This document shows, piece after piece, positions 16,270 through 24,461 of a DNA stretch of 64,000 nt; position 1 is the first letter of the stretch; every line of letters begins with the position of its first letter. Under the pieces are notes generated by a model. That model saw only the letters and a program-made list of their open reading frames with translations, was not told where the DNA came from and made no database searches. The stretch spans positions 62,001-126,000 of the forward strand of contig NZ_JAAUWT010000015.1 of NCBI RefSeq assembly GCF_014694455.1, given 5' to 3'. Both the position numbers and the translations under genes were made by a program. The DNA comes from Vibrio sp. S9_S30 (GTDB lineage Bacteria; Pseudomonadota; Gammaproteobacteria; Enterobacterales; Vibrionaceae).

Positions 16270-16917
16270 TTAAGAAAAATACCCATTGATATGTGAGCGA
16301 TTGCCTCCGGCTGTTAGAGATTCTCTATAGAAGCCAAGAACTTTTACATTCACAAAAATAATACTCACCAAGATCAACACACAATAAAGCGGCCAGCCAA
16401 GAAGGATACCCATCAAATAAACCTGTTCAGCCGGTACAGCAAGGGTCAAATAAAACAGCGCTGCTTTTATAGCAAAGCTGGTTATCCACATCACGCTGAT
16501 TTTTTGCCACATCCTCAGATATTCATCTGGAAACTGCCGATGCAAAGCCTTTAAATGAGGGTAAGTGGCTTCAGCAAGCAACATTGGTAATGGAAAACGC
16601 AGAAATGAAAATACCAACATTATCAGGCCAATTTTTAACGCACTGGTCATAAGCGAAAATTGCGGAAACGATTCTATAAGTGAAACCGGAACATACAACG
16701 ACACCAACCACTCGATTAAACCAAATAGGGCAAAAAAGAAGGCAATAATGCTCTTCCTCGTTGAGTAAACCGAAACAAAGCATCCGTAAGCAGACAAAAT
16801 TAAGATGCACCAGAACATTCCAAATAAATGCACTAGCGAGTAATACAAAATGGCGGGCACCAGCAGGACCAATACATTTTCCTGACTTAGGATGCTCGGT
16901 TTAGCAAGCCTGATCAT
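16270..16917 (-). CDS. Conserved multi-pass membrane protein of unknown function
   Basis: A protein of 215 residues with about six hydrophobic helices: ILSQENVLVLLVPAILYYSL, FGMFWCILILSAYGCFVSVY, IIAFFFALFGLIEWLVSLYV, LKIGLIMLVFSFLRFPLPML, SFAIKAALFYLTLAVPA and MGILLGWPLYCVLILVSIIF. I chose the ATG at 16917 (AGGGAAG upstream) over an earlier TTG. I do not recognise a named family. It is convergent with HMG-CoA reductase and separated from it by a terminator, so no functional link is implied. Confidence 0.65.
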   Translation of the reverse strand: MIRLAKPSILSQENVLVLLVPAILYYSLVHLFGMFWCILILSAYGCFVSVYSTRKSIIAFFFALFGLIEWLVSLYVPVSLIESFPQFSLMTSALKIGLIMLVFSFLRFPLPMLLAEATYPHLKALHRQFPDEYLRMWQKISVMWITSFAIKAALFYLTLAVPAEQVYLMGILLGWPLYCVLILVSIIFVNVKVLGFYRESLTAGGNRSHINGYFS

Positions 16918-17119
16918 GTTGTCTTCCCTGACCAACGTTTTTATACAAATGCACTTAGAATTCTTTCCTGTCTTAGCCGCAGGTTTCAGATTTTTCTAAA
17001 CGCTCAATACTTCTGTTATCAATCAATACTTCGTACTATCAAAGTATCTAAAGGTGCCTAAATATAATCCAGCCAAATTTTTATTATTTTGATCCATGTA
17101 TCAGATACAAGGCATGTTA

Positions 17120-17152
17120 GCGGTTTCTTATAATAAGAGATTTGTAAACCGC
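17120..17152. terminator. Hairpin between luxQ and the membrane-protein gene
   Basis: GCGGTTT and AAACCGC with an internal CTTATAATAAG palindrome in the loop. The T tract (CTTTTTATTT) is on the plus-strand side, so as a terminator it points rightward, into the end of luxQ; leftward it lacks a U run. It may limit antisense reading into luxQ. Confidence 0.5.
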
Positions 17153-17160
17153 CTTTTTAT

Positions 17161-19767
17161 TTATGAATCTGTCGCAGATTCAGGGCTTTTAATTGGCAAT
17201 AAGTCATTAGTCTTAAAGTGATAAAATGCATTATAAAGAGATTTATCTTTAAGAGGCTTAACAATGACGAAATTGGCTCCGGCGTTCATAAATGCCTCTT
17301 TGGTAGATTCAAACGCATCGGCGGTACAGGCATAAATGGGTATGGTGATTCCCATATCTTGACGCATACGCCGCGTAGCTTCAACACCATCTAAATTGGG
17401 CATTTGGTTGTCCATTAATATCAGGTCGTATTCATTTGTTTTGACTTTCTCCATTGCAATTAAGCCATCTTCAGCCCAATCCACATCCATTCCATACTTG
17501 TGACAGAATGCTTTAGCAATGAAAGCGTTGCTTTTATTATCTTCGACCAACAACACTCTGATTTGAGTTTCAAACAACGATGATGGGTCTGGGTTTGAAG
17601 ACTCTACCTGTTCCGACTGAACGGCACTGATGGGTGTTACTGGCAACTTAATGCAGAAAGAAGCCCCCTCCCCTAATAAGCTCGTGACTTTAATTGAGCC
17701 ACCCATGAGATCGAGCAAGTTTTTAACGATAGCAAGCCCTAAACCACTTCCGCCATATTCACGTGTTGTAGTTGATTCGGCTTGAACAAAAGGCTCAAAC
17801 ATGATCTCCAGACTACTCTCAGTAATCCCAATACCAGAGTCACGCACTTCAAAATTCAAAACTTCTTTCCCTGGCTCAATGCACTCAAGTTCGAACCGCA
17901 CTATAACGCCGCCAGTAGTGGTAAATTTAACGGCGTTACTGAGTAAATTAAATAGAATCTGATTCAACCGAACTTGATCTGTACAAATGATCTGTTCGTC
18001 GGGTATGTGATTCTGAATTTCGAAGGAGAGCCCTTTATTGATACAAAGAGGGGTATAGATTGTTTCCAGCGATTTCACTAAATCTTTGAACACAAAGTCA
18101 TTAAACTCAATGTTCAGCTTGCCTTGCTCAATCTTAGAAAAATCAAGAATATCGTTGAGCACAGTGAGAAGGTGTTCGCCACTTTGGTAAAGAATATCGA
18201 CTTTTTCTTTGTTTTCTTCTTTCGTTAAGGTGCATTGTAAGATCTGACTGATCCCCAAAATACCATTGAGAGGCGTACGAATTTCATGGCTCATTTTGGC
18301 TAAGAAATCAGCCCTTGCGACAGCGCTGCGTTCCGCTTCAATTCGAGCCAAGTTACTTTGCTTTTCTGCCTCAATAAGGGTCGTGATATCTTGCCCTTGA
18401 CCAATGACCGCATGGATTTCATTATCCAATCCAAGTGGCGATAAATTCCAGCGATAGATCTTATTCTCAATGGGGACATTCACCCCCATTAACGTTTCCC
18501 CCGTCATCACCATTCTTAAATAAAATGCAACTTTGCTTTGGAAACTCTTAAATCGGTCATCAATATCGCTATTACTTAAGTCCAATTTCGAATTGAGTGC
18601 TCGCTCAGCGGCGGGGTTCATCCTGAGTACACCGCCTTCGGTGTTCCAAACAATGATCGGAGAGAGAGAAAAATTAAATAGATCCTGAAATGACTTGTCC
18701 TTTTCCCTCAGTTCTTCAAACGTTTTTTCTAAGGTATGACCAACATGATCAAACTCATAAATGCTTGAACCTTGAAACTCAGATGATTCTATTCTGTCAC
18801 TAGCCGACCGTGTGTACTCCATCAAACTTTTCAATTCGTTGGATACAAGCCTTTGAATAATTTGACGAGTCAACAGTGCTAACGCAAACATTGTGAACAT
18901 GCTGATGGCTAGACCAACCTTATAATTTTCCTCTAGTGTCAATATGTTTGAGTTGGTTTGAATCGTATAGATGTATATTGGGGTACTTTCCCCATTGATG
19001 CGCAAATTGGTTGCATTGAATAGATGCCCACCAGAAGAGCCCGTATCCCCTTGGTTAAGATCCTTCAAAACTTCTGCGTACAGTGGCTCTTCTGGCTGTA
19101 TGGTGCTCGCGATGGCTGTATTCCCGATCATCATAATAACCGCATCACTATTAGAGGCGATCTGAAGTTGATCTATCAAAGATAAGTTTCGATTGAGAAC
19201 GACAGCAATATACAAATGCCCCAGCACCTGACCATTATCCAAGCTAATAATCGGAGTGCGTCGAACCAACAAGTTCCTTTCGCCTAGAACTGTATCTTGG
19301 CTTAGATAATGCCAATCACGCCCAAAACTGATGGAAGTAGAGATCTGTTGCAGATTTATCTCAGTTAAGCCATAAAATAAGCCGCTTCCATCACTCCACT
19401 CTACATTGCCACTGTCTGTGGTTATAAACCTAAAATCTGGGGTATTGAGGGGATCGTTTTGCTCTAAATTGAGGAAGAAATAATCAATCCTGTTTGATTG
19501 GATACCAACTAAATTATTTTGGAGAGTGATATTAAGGGCATTACTGTCTTGGCGGCTCTTTAACGTTGCAAGTTTGTAATCAAGCAGATTTTGCAACAAG
19601 CTAGAGGTTTGAGATGAGGTACGGGCCACTTCTTGTTTAATGATGTTAGATGAAAAGTGGTAACTCTGAACCATTACACCGACAGTTAAAACGCCAAAGA
19701 TAATAACGATCAAGCGAACGATTAGGTTTGCCAGAGAGCGCCTTTTAGTCGTAAGTTTTTTAATCAT
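17161..19767 (-). CDS. luxQ: Autoinducer 2 sensor kinase/phosphatase LuxQ
   Basis: An 868-residue inner-membrane hybrid kinase. It begins with a TM helix (LIVRLIVIIFGVLTVGVMVQ) and the motif SYHFSSNIIKQEV as in V. harveyi LuxQ. The periplasmic tandem-PAS domain (about 40-280) docks LuxP. Then come TM2 (about 281-300), a PAS (about 360-460), the dimerisation/phosphoacceptor domain (MSHEIRTPLNGILG, His near 493), the ATPase domain (NLLSNAVKFT, GGSGLGLAIVKNLLDLMGGS) and a receiver (VLLVEDNKSNAF, phospho-Asp in ILMDNQMPNLDG near 783). At low AI-2 it phosphorylates the LuxU-LuxO relay; with AI-2/LuxP it acts as a phosphatase. It starts 18 bp after luxP. Confidence 0.93.
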   Translation of the reverse strand: MIKKLTTKRRSLANLIVRLIVIIFGVLTVGVMVQSYHFSSNIIKQEVARTSSQTSSLLQNLLDYKLATLKSRQDSNALNITLQNNLVGIQSNRIDYFFLNLEQNDPLNTPDFRFITTDSGNVEWSDGSGLFYGLTEINLQQISTSISFGRDWHYLSQDTVLGERNLLVRRTPIISLDNGQVLGHLYIAVVLNRNLSLIDQLQIASNSDAVIMMIGNTAIASTIQPEEPLYAEVLKDLNQGDTGSSGGHLFNATNLRINGESTPIYIYTIQTNSNILTLEENYKVGLAISMFTMFALALLTRQIIQRLVSNELKSLMEYTRSASDRIESSEFQGSSIYEFDHVGHTLEKTFEELREKDKSFQDLFNFSLSPIIVWNTEGGVLRMNPAAERALNSKLDLSNSDIDDRFKSFQSKVAFYLRMVMTGETLMGVNVPIENKIYRWNLSPLGLDNEIHAVIGQGQDITTLIEAEKQSNLARIEAERSAVARADFLAKMSHEIRTPLNGILGISQILQCTLTKEENKEKVDILYQSGEHLLTVLNDILDFSKIEQGKLNIEFNDFVFKDLVKSLETIYTPLCINKGLSFEIQNHIPDEQIICTDQVRLNQILFNLLSNAVKFTTTGGVIVRFELECIEPGKEVLNFEVRDSGIGITESSLEIMFEPFVQAESTTTREYGGSGLGLAIVKNLLDLMGGSIKVTSLLGEGASFCIKLPVTPISAVQSEQVESSNPDPSSLFETQIRVLLVEDNKSNAFIAKAFCHKYGMDVDWAEDGLIAMEKVKTNEYDLILMDNQMPNLDGVEATRRMRQDMGITIPIYACTADAFESTKEAFMNAGANFVIVKPLKDKSLYNAFYHFKTNDLLPIKSPESATDS

Positions 19768-19785
19768 CCTAGCTCAGCTTTTCCA

Positions 19786-20880
19786 TTAGTCAGAATATCT
19801 GAAAGCACGAAGCCTTAATTCTTGTATTCTTTCTTCACTGTCTTGACTGGTTACTATCTCAAAATCTCCCGAATAAACGGTTGGGACAGGTTTATTCTCC
19901 AAGTCCATTTTTATGGCTTCCGCCATCGCAACACCGGTATCATCGTTCATTCTCATGATGGTAACACTTAGCTCACCTTTTTGTATCGCTTCAAGCTCTG
20001 CACTTCCACCGCCCCAGCCATTAATGACGATATCTTTGCGTCCCAACTCTTTAATTGCATCGGTTGCACCCAACGCAACATCCGTGGAACACGCATAGAT
20101 AAAGGACAAGTTGTAACCATCTGAAAGTGCATTTTTTGCTGCCTCGTACCCACTTTGACGGCTCGCTTTTGTATAAAATGACGAACGCAGCTGATAGGCA
20201 TCCCCTTCATTGCTCATCGCTTCAATAAAGGTATCGCCGCGAGCAGCACTTATATAGCCTTGAGAAAAGAAGAGAACAGAGTAGTCGCCGCCGCGAGGAA
20301 AACGGGATTTAAAATGGCTTGCAAGCGCACGACTGCCCGTTGCATGGTCAAAACCGACATACATGAACGGCTGATTCTGAGACCACGCTTTAAGTGGTGT
20401 TGTAATGTTTTGCAGTATGAGTTTCGTATCAGGATTATTTAGAACGTGTTCAATGAATTTTCGATGGCGACCTGTATCAAGGGTAAAGATTAAATACCCT
20501 GACTTATTACGTATCGCCTCCATTAACGAAGCACTTTGTTGCCGAATATCTACATTAGGGCGAGTGAACACTTTGTTGATTTGGTAATCAATACCGAGTT
20601 CATCCATACGCTTGCTAAACGCCGTGATATTACGTCTCCAATAATCTGAGACTTGTTCGCCAGGATAGATAACGGAAATCGTTACAGGTTTCGTTTGTCT
20701 TACGGCAAGAGGGACAGGTTCAGAGCGTACTACCTTGCTAAAGTTTCTTACCAGCCCTTGCTGTTCAGGAAATGTTTTTAGGTAATCACTGTATTCCCAG
20801 TAACCATTAAGTGCTTGTGCTGCTACTAAGCCGGGTGTGAAAGCCAAACTTAAGCCAATCAAAAGATGTCGCAATTTCAT
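19786..20880 (-). CDS. luxP: Autoinducer 2-binding periplasmic protein LuxP
   Basis: A 364-residue ribose-binding-protein-like receptor, the usual length for LuxP. It has a cleavable signal peptide (LLIGLSLAFTPGLVAAQA) and LuxP hallmarks: NGYWEYSDYLKTFPEQQ near the N-terminus, VIYPGEQVSDYWRRN, FDHATGSRALASHFKS and INGWGGGSAELEAIQKG. It binds the AI-2 borate diester in the periplasm and modulates LuxQ. The gene is first in the luxPQ unit, leftward, with its promoter in the 180-bp gap after narP. Confidence 0.94.
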   Translation of the reverse strand: MKLRHLLIGLSLAFTPGLVAAQALNGYWEYSDYLKTFPEQQGLVRNFSKVVRSEPVPLAVRQTKPVTISVIYPGEQVSDYWRRNITAFSKRMDELGIDYQINKVFTRPNVDIRQQSASLMEAIRNKSGYLIFTLDTGRHRKFIEHVLNNPDTKLILQNITTPLKAWSQNQPFMYVGFDHATGSRALASHFKSRFPRGGDYSVLFFSQGYISAARGDTFIEAMSNEGDAYQLRSSFYTKASRQSGYEAAKNALSDGYNLSFIYACSTDVALGATDAIKELGRKDIVINGWGGGSAELEAIQKGELSVTIMRMNDDTGVAMAEAIKMDLENKPVPTVYSGDFEIVTSQDSEERIQELRLRAFRYSD

Positions 20881-21058
20881 ATTTTAATCACCAATTTACG
20901 TGATGCCTCACGATAATATAGTTGATATAAAAAAGAATTTGTATCGCAATTGCAAAGGATGAGACTGACTGCCTATCCTTAACGCAATTCATGGCAACAT
21001 TTAGCACGACCTGAATGCGCATTACATAACATATGGATAAAATCACATATGCATTTTA

Positions 21059-21691
21059 TTATCTAGGATCACCAAAATGCTCTAAATAAAGAATGGTGGC
21101 AGCGGTTCTTGAGGGTACTTCCAACTTTTTCAGCAGGCTTTTCATATGCACTTTTACTGTGGATTCCGAAATAAACAAACTATCCGCAATCTGCTTATTA
21201 CGAAACCCCTTCGCGACTTCTCGTAAGATCTGTTGTTCACGATCAGTAAGCAGGTCCATAACCGATGGTTTATTGCTTCTTTCTAATAAATATTTACGAA
21301 CTTCGTCGCTATAAATTGGATTACCAGACATTGAGTCTTTTATCAATTCAATCAAATCATCCGGTTCCGTATCTTTCAACAAATAGCCATCAGCGCCAGC
21401 TTTCACCATAACATCAATGTCATTTGGGCTGTCTGATACCGATAAAACGACGATCCTGGCTTCTATTTCTTCAGAGCGAAGGGCTTTTAGAGTATCGAGA
21501 CCTGACATACCCTTCATATTGAGATCGAGCAAAATTAAATCCGGTTGCACTTTTAAAGCTATCGCAAGCGCGTCGGAACCGTTACTTGCCTCCCCCACAA
21601 CGCTAAATTCGTCTTCAAAGCTCAGAAGTTGAACGATTCCTTTACGCATCAAAGGATGATCGTCAACGATAAGTACATTACAGATCGCCAT
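21059..21691 (-). CDS. narP: Nitrate/nitrite response regulator (NarP)
   Basis: A 210-residue NarL/FixJ-type regulator. The receiver domain is residues about 5-120 (VLIVDDHPLMRKGIVQLL, phospho-Asp in LILLDLNMKGMSGLDTL) and the LuxR-type HTH is about 145-205 (LTDREQQILREVAKGFRNKQ, then ESTVKVHMKSLLKKLEVPSR). Its start overlaps the end of narQ by 14 bases, so the kinase and regulator are coupled. It sits beside the nap operon, whose promoter region carries a NarL/NarP-type heptamer pair. This arrangement indicates nitrate control of periplasmic nitrate reductase. NarP is preferred over NarL because of the nap link. Confidence 0.9.
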   Translation of the reverse strand: MAICNVLIVDDHPLMRKGIVQLLSFEDEFSVVGEASNGSDALAIALKVQPDLILLDLNMKGMSGLDTLKALRSEEIEARIVVLSVSDSPNDIDVMVKAGADGYLLKDTEPDDLIELIKDSMSGNPIYSDEVRKYLLERSNKPSVMDLLTDREQQILREVAKGFRNKQIADSLFISESTVKVHMKSLLKKLEVPSRTAATILYLEHFGDPR

Positions 21692-23396
21692 TTTGATCCT
21701 CTCTTACTGTGTAAGTTAATTGGATTATACAACCATTTTCTGGTTCACTTTCTATCTCTAACCGCCCGTTGAGCCTTCCTGCTCTCTCTTCCATAATACT
21801 CAATCCGTAGTGGTTAAGTTTTTGATTATGAATATCAAAGCCAATGCCGTCATCCGCTACGACCACTCGCATTTCATTACCAAACTTTGTGCAATTGACT
21901 ACAATGCTCTTTGCCTTGGCATGCTTCACCGCATTCAGAACAGCCTCCCGCACTAATTGCAGTACGTGAACCTGCTCACTGGCTTTAAGGTTCAATGACG
22001 CGACTTGGTTATTAATAGTAATAACAGAATCGGTTTGATCTCTTAGCGGGATAATCATTTGGACAAGTGCTTCATCAAAATTCGCATCCTTAATAGAAAG
22101 ACGAAACGTATTTAACAATTCTCGAAGTTGGGTATAAGCCCCCGTCAATCCACAATCAATATCCGAAATAATAGATGGCAAGGCTGATCGCTTCTCTGCT
22201 GAATCGCTGTTAAGCCTCTTCTTTAGCAAACTCACCTGAATTCTAAGGTAGGATAAAGACTGTGCAAGAGAATCATGAAGTTCACGTGCTATCGTAGCCC
22301 TTTCTTCCATTAGAATGAGGTATTCTTCTTGTTTTTGAGTCTGAGAATAATATATTCCCTGAGTAAGGATCTGAGTGATGCTGTTGATCAACTCTTGGTC
22401 AGGGCACGGTAGCATAAATTGGGTTTCTAACGTTCCTAGCACCTGATTATCCAACTCAAGCAAAGTACAGTTCCATTTATTGTGTGGCTTGGCTATACCT
22501 CTTTCAATTACTTCACTTTGCTGCGCACCGCCTAATGTCAGCTTTACCGCCGCTACGCCTTCCAAGCTGAACATAAAATCAACGACTTTTTCGATATGGC
22601 TTTTGGTAATCCGAGAAACGTTAAGTGCTTGCGAACAGTGATACAGCACTTGCAATGACTGATTAGCATGGCGCAACCTATGAGTTTTTTCTTCCACCGC
22701 TGTTTCTAACCCGCGATAGAGATGCCCTAATTCGGTAGCCATGGAGTTGAACGTTTCCGTTAATCGCGAGAGTTCATTATTCCCTGAGACATGTAGCGCG
22801 ACATCAAAATTCCGATTTTGAATTTCGTAACTGGCGTAACTTAACCTATTTAATGGGTTAACAATTTCTCTTCTAACGTAGCGAACAACAAAAGTAGAAA
22901 TGATGAGAATGCCCCCCAACCCCACTCCTCCTATCCACGATAGCGCGATCAATTTCCGTTCAGAATATTCTTGTAACCCAAAGACAAATTCGTCGATCTG
23001 CTCTACAAAATCGGCAACCTGACCTAAATACGCCTCATTCTGTTGCGAATGCAGCAAGATATTAAGCTGCCGCCATCGCTGAATAACCAACAGATATTCT
23101 TGTTGAATGTCCGCTGGAACCGTCCAATTATGAAGGGCTGACATTGAAGGTGAAAACAGAGAACGTTCAAATTGTTCTACATGCAAATTGAATTCAAGTG
23201 AATCACTTTGAATATCATAGGCGAGCCGATAACTTTGCATTCGCATAGAACCCGCTACGTTTACGGCTTCAGCATCATTAAGGCTTGAAGCCAACGTAAG
23301 AATCGCAAAACTCGTTGTTGTTATCGAGAGCAATAGGATAAGCAACAAGGCTTGTGCGACTGTGCTTGTTACTGGTTTTTTGGGTAACTTAAACAA
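21678..23396 (-). CDS. narQ: Nitrate/nitrite sensor histidine kinase (NarQ)
   Basis: A 572-residue inner-membrane kinase of the NarX/NarQ family. TM1 (about 14-35) is followed by the nitrate-binding P-box (DAEAVNVAGSMRMQSYRLAY), a periplasmic four-helix bundle, TM2 (about 155-172), HAMP (about 172-225), a signalling/GAF-like part, the HisKA_3 motif ARELHDSLAQSLSYLRIQ (His near 370) and an ATPase domain with VREAVLNAVKHAKA and VADDGIGFD. It senses nitrate and phosphorylates NarP encoded just downstream. Divergent from napF. Confidence 0.9.
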   Translation of the reverse strand: MFKLPKKPVTSTVAQALLLILLLSITTTSFAILTLASSLNDAEAVNVAGSMRMQSYRLAYDIQSDSLEFNLHVEQFERSLFSPSMSALHNWTVPADIQQEYLLVIQRWRQLNILLHSQQNEAYLGQVADFVEQIDEFVFGLQEYSERKLIALSWIGGVGLGGILIISTFVVRYVRREIVNPLNRLSYASYEIQNRNFDVALHVSGNNELSRLTETFNSMATELGHLYRGLETAVEEKTHRLRHANQSLQVLYHCSQALNVSRITKSHIEKVVDFMFSLEGVAAVKLTLGGAQQSEVIERGIAKPHNKWNCTLLELDNQVLGTLETQFMLPCPDQELINSITQILTQGIYYSQTQKQEEYLILMEERATIARELHDSLAQSLSYLRIQVSLLKKRLNSDSAEKRSALPSIISDIDCGLTGAYTQLRELLNTFRLSIKDANFDEALVQMIIPLRDQTDSVITINNQVASLNLKASEQVHVLQLVREAVLNAVKHAKAKSIVVNCTKFGNEMRVVVADDGIGFDIHNQKLNHYGLSIMEERAGRLNGRLEIESEPENGCIIQLTYTVREDQNGDL

Positions 23397-23543
23397 ATTG
23401 TTTTCTCATATCGATGTTAAGTCCAAAACGATAACCTCGGCGGCTTCCTAATGGACCCATTTGAACAGATTACCAGTCATCTCATAACCATTAGCACTTG
23501 AATTGTTGATTTTTTATTGATCTAAAACAGTTTAGATACTGAT

Positions 23544-23559
23544 TACCCCTTTAGGGTTA
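23544..23559. promoter_or_regulatory. NarP/NarL-type 7-2-7 binding site upstream of napF
   Basis: TACCCCT-TT-AGGGTTA fits the inverted heptamer consensus TACYYMT-N2-AKRRGTA at 13 of 14 defined positions. It is about 90 bp before the napF start and in the narQ/napF divergent gap, where NarP-phosphate would act. A downstream TTATCAAT may be an Fnr half-site, but a full Fnr box was not found. Confidence 0.65.
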
Positions 23560-23648
23560 TTTTATCAATTGTGGCTAAAACTAAACTATCCATACTCAGT
23601 AGTGAAGAGCTGTTAACAGATTTTTGCGATTTATATTAAGAGGCTGTT

Positions 23649-24146
23649 TTGGTTGATCAATTTCGAAGGCGTTTTTTCACACGAAAACAAGAAGCCGAGA
23701 CTCAACCTCGCTTGCCTTGGTTAAATAATGCCATCGAATTTACTGATCGGTGTACTCGCTGTAATAAGTGTGTGAACGCGTGTGAAACACAAATCATTAA
23801 ACACGGCAGCGGCGGCTTCCCCATCATTGATTTCGGTCTCGGTGAATGTACGTTTTGTTATCAATGCGCAGATGTCTGTCCTGAGCCTCTTTTTTTAGAC
23901 CAGAACGAAATGGCATGGCCGGCTAAAGCGGTAATTAATGACGAATGTCTTGCCTTAAAAAAGGTCGAATGCCGATCTTGCGGTGACCAATGCGAAACCA
24001 TGGCGATTCAATTCAAGCTCGTGGTAGGAAAAGTCGCGCAACCCCATTTAACTCTTGATGAATGCAATGGCTGCGGTGCGTGTGTATCGGTGTGCCCAAC
24101 GTCATCCATCAATGTGAGCATGCAAATTTGCGATCATACAAAATAA
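23649..24146 (+). CDS. napF: Ferredoxin-type protein NapF
   Basis: A 165-residue iron-sulphur protein. Four cysteine groups are seen: CTRCNKCVNACETQ, CTFCYQCADVCPEP, CRSCGDQCET and CNGCGACVSVCPTS, together enough for up to four [4Fe-4S] clusters, as in E. coli NapF. It helps load or mature NapA in the cytoplasm. The best start is a TTG at 23649, five bases after AGAGG and in frame with the conserved RRRFF start; no ATG is available before the first cysteines. First gene of napFDABC and the following small gene. Confidence 0.9.
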   Translation: MVDQFRRRFFTRKQEAETQPRLPWLNNAIEFTDRCTRCNKCVNACETQIIKHGSGGFPIIDFGLGECTFCYQCADVCPEPLFLDQNEMAWPAKAVINDECLALKKVECRSCGDQCETMAIQFKLVVGKVAQPHLTLDECNGCGACVSVCPTSSINVSMQICDHTK

Positions 24147-24158
24147 CGAGAGATAACG

Positions 24159-24461
24159 ATGTCACTAAATGAAGTGCATATTTCCAGCTTAGTGGTGCAG
24201 GTTTCACCGGAACACCTGTTGCAGACTAAATCTCGAATTGAGGAATTTGAAAACGCAGACGTTTTCGGTGATAGCCCAGAAGGGAAAATTGTGGTGGTTT
24301 TGGAAACAGAAAATCAAGGCTTCATCACAGATACCATTGACGCAATTAATAACTTGCCAGACGTCCTGAGCACAGTATTGGTTTATCACCAAATTGAAAC
24401 TGACCTAGATAACGACGAAAACACCGGAACGCAACATTCCCAATTAGAGGATGAAGTATGA
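24159..24461 (+). CDS. napD: NapA signal-peptide chaperone NapD
   Basis: A 100-residue protein. It has the NapD opening EVHISSLVVQVSPEHLLQTK and the segment VVVLETENQGFITDTIDAIN of this ferredoxin-like fold family. NapD binds the twin-arginine signal of NapA and holds back export until the cofactor is in place. The stop overlaps the napA start (GTATGA), so the chaperone and its client are translated together. The acidic C-terminal tail is longer than in E. coli NapD (87 residues). Confidence 0.9.
   Translation: MSLNEVHISSLVVQVSPEHLLQTKSRIEEFENADVFGDSPEGKIVVVLETENQGFITDTIDAINNLPDVLSTVLVYHQIETDLDNDENTGTQHSQLEDEV

Noticed and set aside
23500..23600. Full Fnr box in the nap promoter
   Set aside because: Only half-sites (TTGAT, ATCAA) at wrong spacing were found.
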